A stretch of DNA of 64,000 nt from Rikenellaceae bacterium. GTDB taxonomy: Bacteria; Bacteroidota; Bacteroidia; Bacteroidales; Rikenellaceae. The notes under the pieces are model-generated. The model did no database searches. It was not told the origin of the DNA and worked only from the letters and a program-made list of their open reading frames with translations. Location: assembly GCA_017935625.1 (NCBI GenBank), contig JAGBHC010000040.1:49187-113186 (forward strand). The letters are read 5' to 3'. The position numbers and the translations under genes are program-made. Shown here in pieces: positions 61,122 to 64,000 of the stretch; position 1 is the stretch's first letter, and the number at the start of each line of letters is the position of its first letter.

Positions 61122-61541
61122 TTATCCGGATAAAAAGGACTTTACGAGCGGTAGCAGCACCCGGCGGACGGGGCGTGCGAGGTACCACAGCCGGGCGGCG
61201 AAGCGGGATGCGCGGGAGCTCTCCACGTACCCGAAAATCAGCTGCCGGTCGATGCGCTCCCGCCGCAGGCAGTTGCCGTCACCCATGAGGGTGACCGTGG
61301 AGGCGTCGCAGCTGACTGCGCGGTGGATGACGTAGCCGCCGCGGTCGGTGAGACCGAAGAGAACGGCGCCGCGAACGCAGGCTCCGTCGCGCAGGGGGCG
61401 GATGGTCACCTGCTGTCCGTTTCTCAGAAAGGGCAGCATGCTGTCGCCCTGTACCCGGATGCGCACGCTGCGGCCCTCGGCCAGCAGCCGGCGTGCTTCG
61501 GCGAAGAGGACTTCGTTCTGCGATAGTCGGGAGAGGTTCAT
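61122..61541 (-). CDS. S24/S26-family signal peptidase-like protein
   Basis: A 139-residue protein with the S26 core. Ser34 lies in QGDSMLPFLR (box B). The position normally holding the Lys base is His73 in GGYVIHRAV, as in SipW/Sec11-type peptidases, and Asp88 lies in MGDGNCL. It lacks an obvious N-terminal membrane anchor; the hydrophobic C-terminal end (RRVLLPLVKSFLS) might bind membrane. The gene begins 22 nt after the kinase-like gene and is probably the last of a pqqD-kinase-peptidase trio, so it may cleave a peptide precursor. Confidence 0.8.
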   Translation of the reverse strand: MNLSRLSQNEVLFAEARRLLAEGRSVRIRVQGDSMLPFLRNGQQVTIRPLRDGACVRGAVLFGLTDRGGYVIHRAVSCDASTVTLMGDGNCLRRERIDRQLIFGYVESSRASRFAARLWYLARPVRRVLLPLVKSFLSG

Positions 61542-61563
61542 GGCGTCGTGTCCTCGGATGTGC

Positions 61564-62448
61564 TTAAAAACGATGCGCGGTGTCGAAAATGGCGTCGCGG
61601 GCGAGCGTCACCGCCTGGCGGTCGGGCCGGCATGCGAGCAGAAAGACCGGAGTGCGTGCGACCACGGGCGAGAGCAGGTCGCATATCCGGTCGGTGAGCT
61701 GCGTGCTGTGGGTCATCGAGGGCGGACAGGAGGGGAGCAGGGCCGCCAGGGCTTCGGCCCCCTTCAACGGACGGATGGTGTCGTGCGGAGCCTGCCGGAG
61801 CCGGACGATGGCGGCCACGGGCGCCGAAAGGTTGCGGTAGCAGGGGGTCTTGCCGCTCCAGGGCGAGCCCCACGCGGCGATGTCGTCGCGGCGGATGCGC
61901 AGGATGGGACTGTCGTCGTTGAGCAGCGTCGTGTCGGGCAGAAAGCGGGTCCACAGACGGGATTGCGTGCTTTTGCCCGTACCCGATTCGCCGAGGAAGA
62001 GAACGGCCCGGCCGCGGTGCACGACGGCCGAGGCGTGCAGGGGCAATGCGCCGCGAAGGAGTGCTGCCGGACCGAATCCCCACCAGAGGGCGAAACGCAG
62101 CAGCGCCCGCCGCAGGACCGGGTCGGCGGATGCCTCGCCGGGAAGATGCACCGCGACGTCGCCGCCGGTGCCGGCAGCGGAGAGCATGGCGGCCCGGGGA
62201 TGGTTCATGCTCAGGAAGTAACGCCCGGCGGCGAAGTGGAAGCGGCAGGCTGTCTCTGCGAAACCGAACGTGTGGAGGGTGTCGGCGCCGGGCGGAAGCG
62301 TGAGCGTGTCGTCGCGCGAGAAGACGATGGGGCCGGGAGCCGCTTCGCTGCGGAACGGGGCGAAACACTCCAGCCCTTCCGCTTCGGGGTCCAGCTCCCG
62401 GAAGGAGAGCGGCAGGCCCGCCGCTGAGTAGTGGAGAAGGGTGCTCAT
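61564..62448 (-). CDS. HprK-like kinase/ATPase of the PqqD cassette
   Basis: A 294-residue cytosolic protein. The Walker A motif GESGTGKST (153-161) follows LHASAVVHRGRAVLF, an arrangement typical of HPr-kinase-like and PEPCK-like P-loop proteins (HPr kinase has the same order but a longer N-terminal half). A DD pair in LLNDDSP supplies further catalytic residues. The ATG at 62448 omits a Pro/Ser-rich extension. In Bacteroidota such kinases sit beside PqqD-like and S24/S26 genes. The phosphate acceptor is unknown. Confidence 0.8.
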   Translation of the reverse strand: MSTLLHYSAAGLPLSFRELDPEAEGLECFAPFRSEAAPGPIVFSRDDTLTLPPGADTLHTFGFAETACRFHFAAGRYFLSMNHPRAAMLSAAGTGGDVAVHLPGEASADPVLRRALLRFALWWGFGPAALLRGALPLHASAVVHRGRAVLFLGESGTGKSTQSRLWTRFLPDTTLLNDDSPILRIRRDDIAAWGSPWSGKTPCYRNLSAPVAAIVRLRQAPHDTIRPLKGAEALAALLPSCPPSMTHSTQLTDRICDLLSPVVARTPVFLLACRPDRQAVTLARDAIFDTAHRF

Positions 62449-62462
62449 CGGAACGGAAGAAC

Positions 62463-62729
62463 TTATCGGGCGAGGCCGTGTTCGAGCAGCAGGGCTGTCC
62501 ATTTCCGGGCGTCGGCCGCGGCCTGCTGCGGTGAGAGTCCGTAATGTTCGGTGAGAACCGCTGCGGCGTCCGCCTCGGTGAATTCCCGTTCCCGCAGGTG
62601 CTGCCAGAGCAGCCGTGCGGAGTCGTTGAGGGTGACGATGCGCGTCAGGTCGGCGGTTTCGCTCTGCCGGTCGAGCAGGATGTACAGACCGGCCGTTTCG
62701 CGCAACCGGTATCGTTCGTCGATTTTCAT
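62463..62729 (-). CDS. PqqD-like (RiPP recognition element) protein
   Basis: An 88-residue protein with the PqqD winged-helix pattern: YRLRETAGLYILLD at the N-terminus, then TRIVTLNDSARLLWQHL, and FTEADAAAVLTEHYGLSPQQAAADARKWTALLLEHGL. PqqD domains bind leader peptides of ribosomally made, modified peptides. It starts 22 nt after the uvrA stop codon and precedes the HprK-like gene by 14 nt. No precursor peptide gene is seen nearby. It may recruit a substrate for the kinase and peptidase. Confidence 0.85.
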   Translation of the reverse strand: MKIDERYRLRETAGLYILLDRQSETADLTRIVTLNDSARLLWQHLREREFTEADAAAVLTEHYGLSPQQAAADARKWTALLLEHGLAR

Positions 62730-62751
62730 GGTGGAGGAGGGTTTTGAAGGG

Positions 62752-64000
62752 TTATTCGAGACAGCTGCGCAGGTAGTGTCCCGTATGGCTTTCGGGTATT
62801 CGGGCAATCTCTTCGGGGGTTCCGGTGGCGACGATGCGTCCGCCTCCGGCGCCTCCTTCGGGGCCGATGTCGATGAGGTGGTCGGCGTATTTGATGACAT
62901 CGAGGTTGTGTTCGATGACTATCACCGTATTGCCGCGCTCGACCAGTTTGTCGAGTACGTCCAGCAGCTGACGGATATCCTCGAAGTGGAGTCCGGTGGT
63001 GGGTTCGTCCAAAATGTAGAGGGTGCGTCCCGTGTCGATTTTCGCCAGTTCGCTGGCCAGTTTGATGCGCTGGCTTTCGCCGCCGGAGAGGGTCGTGCAG
63101 GGCTGGCCGAGGGTCAGGTAGCCCAGTCCCACGTCCTGAATGGCCTTGAGCTTGGCGTGTATCCTGGGAATGCTTTCGAAAAATTCGACGGCCATGTTTA
63201 CCGTCATGTTGAGCACTTCGTTGATGTTCTTGCCCTTGTATTTCACCTCCAGCGTTTCGCGGTTGTAGCGGTTGCCGCCGCACGAGCGGCAGGTGACGTA
63301 GACGTCGGGCAGGAAGTTCATCTCGATGGTCTGCACTCCGGCGCCCTTGCACTCCTCGCAGCGTCCGCCCTTGACGTTGAACGAGAAACGGCCCGCCTTG
63401 AAGCCCCGTATCTGGGCGTCGGGCGTGGCTTCGAAGAGCTTGCGGATGTCGGCGAACACGTTGGAGTAGGTGGCCGGGTTGCTGCGCGGCGTGCGGCCGA
63501 TGGGCGACTGGTCCACCACCACCAGCTTGTCGATGGCTTCGGTCCCCTCCACGGCGTCGTACTCCAGCGGCTGGTCGTAGGAGTTGTAGAGCTGCCGGCT
63601 GAGGATGGGGCGCAGGGTGTCGTTGATGAGGGTCGATTTGCCGCTGCCGCTCACTCCGGTGATGCAGGTCAGGGTGCCCAGCGGAATCTCGGCGGTGATG
63701 CCCTTGAGGTTGTTGCCGCGGGCTCCGACGATTCTCAGGCTCTGTCCGTTGCCCGTCCGGCGCCGGGCGGGCACCTCGATTCGGCGCCGGCCGCACAGGT
63801 AGTCGGCCGTGATGGAGCGGGAGGAGAGAATCTCCCGGATGTCGCCGGCGGCCATGATTTCGCCGCCCTTGCGGCCGGCCCGCGGACCGACGTCCACGAT
63901 GAAGTCGGCCGAGCGTATCATCTCCTCGTCGTGCTCGACCACAATCACCGAGTTGCCGGCGTCGCGCAGCTCCTGAAGGCTGCGGATGAGGCGCTGGTTG
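62752..64000 (-). CDS. uvrA: UvrABC excision nuclease subunit A (N-terminus outside the window)
   Basis: The C-terminal 415 residues of UvrA, the damage-recognition ATPase of nucleotide-excision repair. Visible are VVEHDEEMI (end of the first ABC), the second Walker [10 protein letters not shown], the second zinc-finger half ([14 protein letters not shown]), the signature [12 protein letters not shown] and the second Walker B with [12 protein letters not shown]. The gene continues past 64000. Its stop is 22 nt from pqqD, so the PqqD cassette may ride on the uvrA transcript. Confidence 0.97.
   Translation of the reverse strand, partial: NQRLIRSLQELRDAGNSVIVVEHDEEMIRSADFIVDVGPRAGRKGGEIMAAGDIREILSSRSITADYLCGRRRIEVPARRRTGNGQSLRIVGARGNNLKGITAEIPLGTLTCITGVSGSGKSTLINDTLRPILSRQLYNSYDQPLEYDAVEGTEAIDKLVVVDQSPIGRTPRSNPATYSNVFADIRKLFEATPDAQIRGFKAGRFSFNVKGGRCEECKGAGVQTIEMNFLPDVYVTCRSCGGNRYNRETLEVKYKGKNINEVLNMTVNMAVEFFESIPRIHAKLKAIQDVGLGYLTLGQPCTTLSGGESQRIKLASELAKIDTGRTLYILDEPTTGLHFEDIRQLLDVLDKLVERGNTVIVIEHNLDVIKYADHLIDIGPEGGAGGGRIVATGTPEEIARIPESHTGHYLRSCLE

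Overview
The window reads as chromosomal DNA of a GC-rich Bacteroidota, most likely of the Alistipes/Rikenellaceae type. The reasons are Bacteroidota-style promoters (TAnnTTTG, several with TTTG or TTG 19-20 nt upstream), few obvious Shine-Dalgarno sites, a short (286 aa) primary sigma factor, a FeoA-FeoB fusion with a tiny FeoB-associated protein, DUF4251 and DUF3078 envelope proteins, FabI, and an N-terminally extended RluB-like synthase. The genus is inferred; GC content was judged by eye and not computed. I see no tRNA or rRNA gene, insertion sequence, integrase or CRISPR array. It looks like ordinary chromosome with some accessory cassettes.

Layout. 1-7238: a minus-strand tripartite RND efflux operon (outer-membrane factor, lipoprotein adaptor, two RND pumps, the second cut by the window edge). 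7459-9132: periplasmic cyclophilin lipoprotein, a SecD-P1-head-like orphan and a small unknown. 9234-11252: an AspT/YidE/YbjL-type transporter behind a cobalamin riboswitch. 11379-14766: GNAT, Ctp protease, DUF3078 protein. 14948-15490: an AT-rich orphan. 15620-20352: a second AspT-type transporter, fabG, glyA, aqpZ. 20707-25924: rpoD, degP/htrA, metK behind a SAM-II-like riboswitch, LMW phosphatase. 26089-30763: a repeat-built membrane protein, then an envelope operon (YtfJ-like, BamA-like barrel, lipid A phosphoethanolamine transferase-like). 30983-34692: histone H1-like mini-gene, exported deformylase-like protein, feoAB and its small partner.

34738-37854: EamA exporter, nfo, DUF2284, MmcQ/YjbR. 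38141-40348: a tightly overlapping GNAT / IbrA-like PAPS-reductase-family / IbrB-like ParB operon. 40582-46176: RluB-like synthase, MalY/PatB C-S lyase, secreted GH2 beta-galactosidase-like enzyme followed by a degenerate repeat array. 46464-49957: methyltransferase, CvfB, omega-amidase, TSUP permease. 50051-56259: a heavy-metal operon (DUF6769-like His-rich protein, His-rich adaptor, HME-RND pump, outer-membrane factor). 56370-59504: fabI, pepD, ispF. 59493-64000: two DUF4251 paralogues, then (minus strand) uvrA followed by a PqqD-like / HprK-like kinase / S26-like peptidase trio.

The most noteworthy signals are the B12 riboswitch on a transporter of unknown substrate, the SAM-II-like riboswitch with a near-consensus promoter on metK, the GNAT-IbrA-IbrB cassette, and the PqqD-kinase-peptidase trio, which looks like part of a peptide-handling system without a visible precursor. 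Many start codons were moved inward from the longest ORF because a TAnnTTTG promoter or a signal peptide sits at or just upstream of the chosen start.
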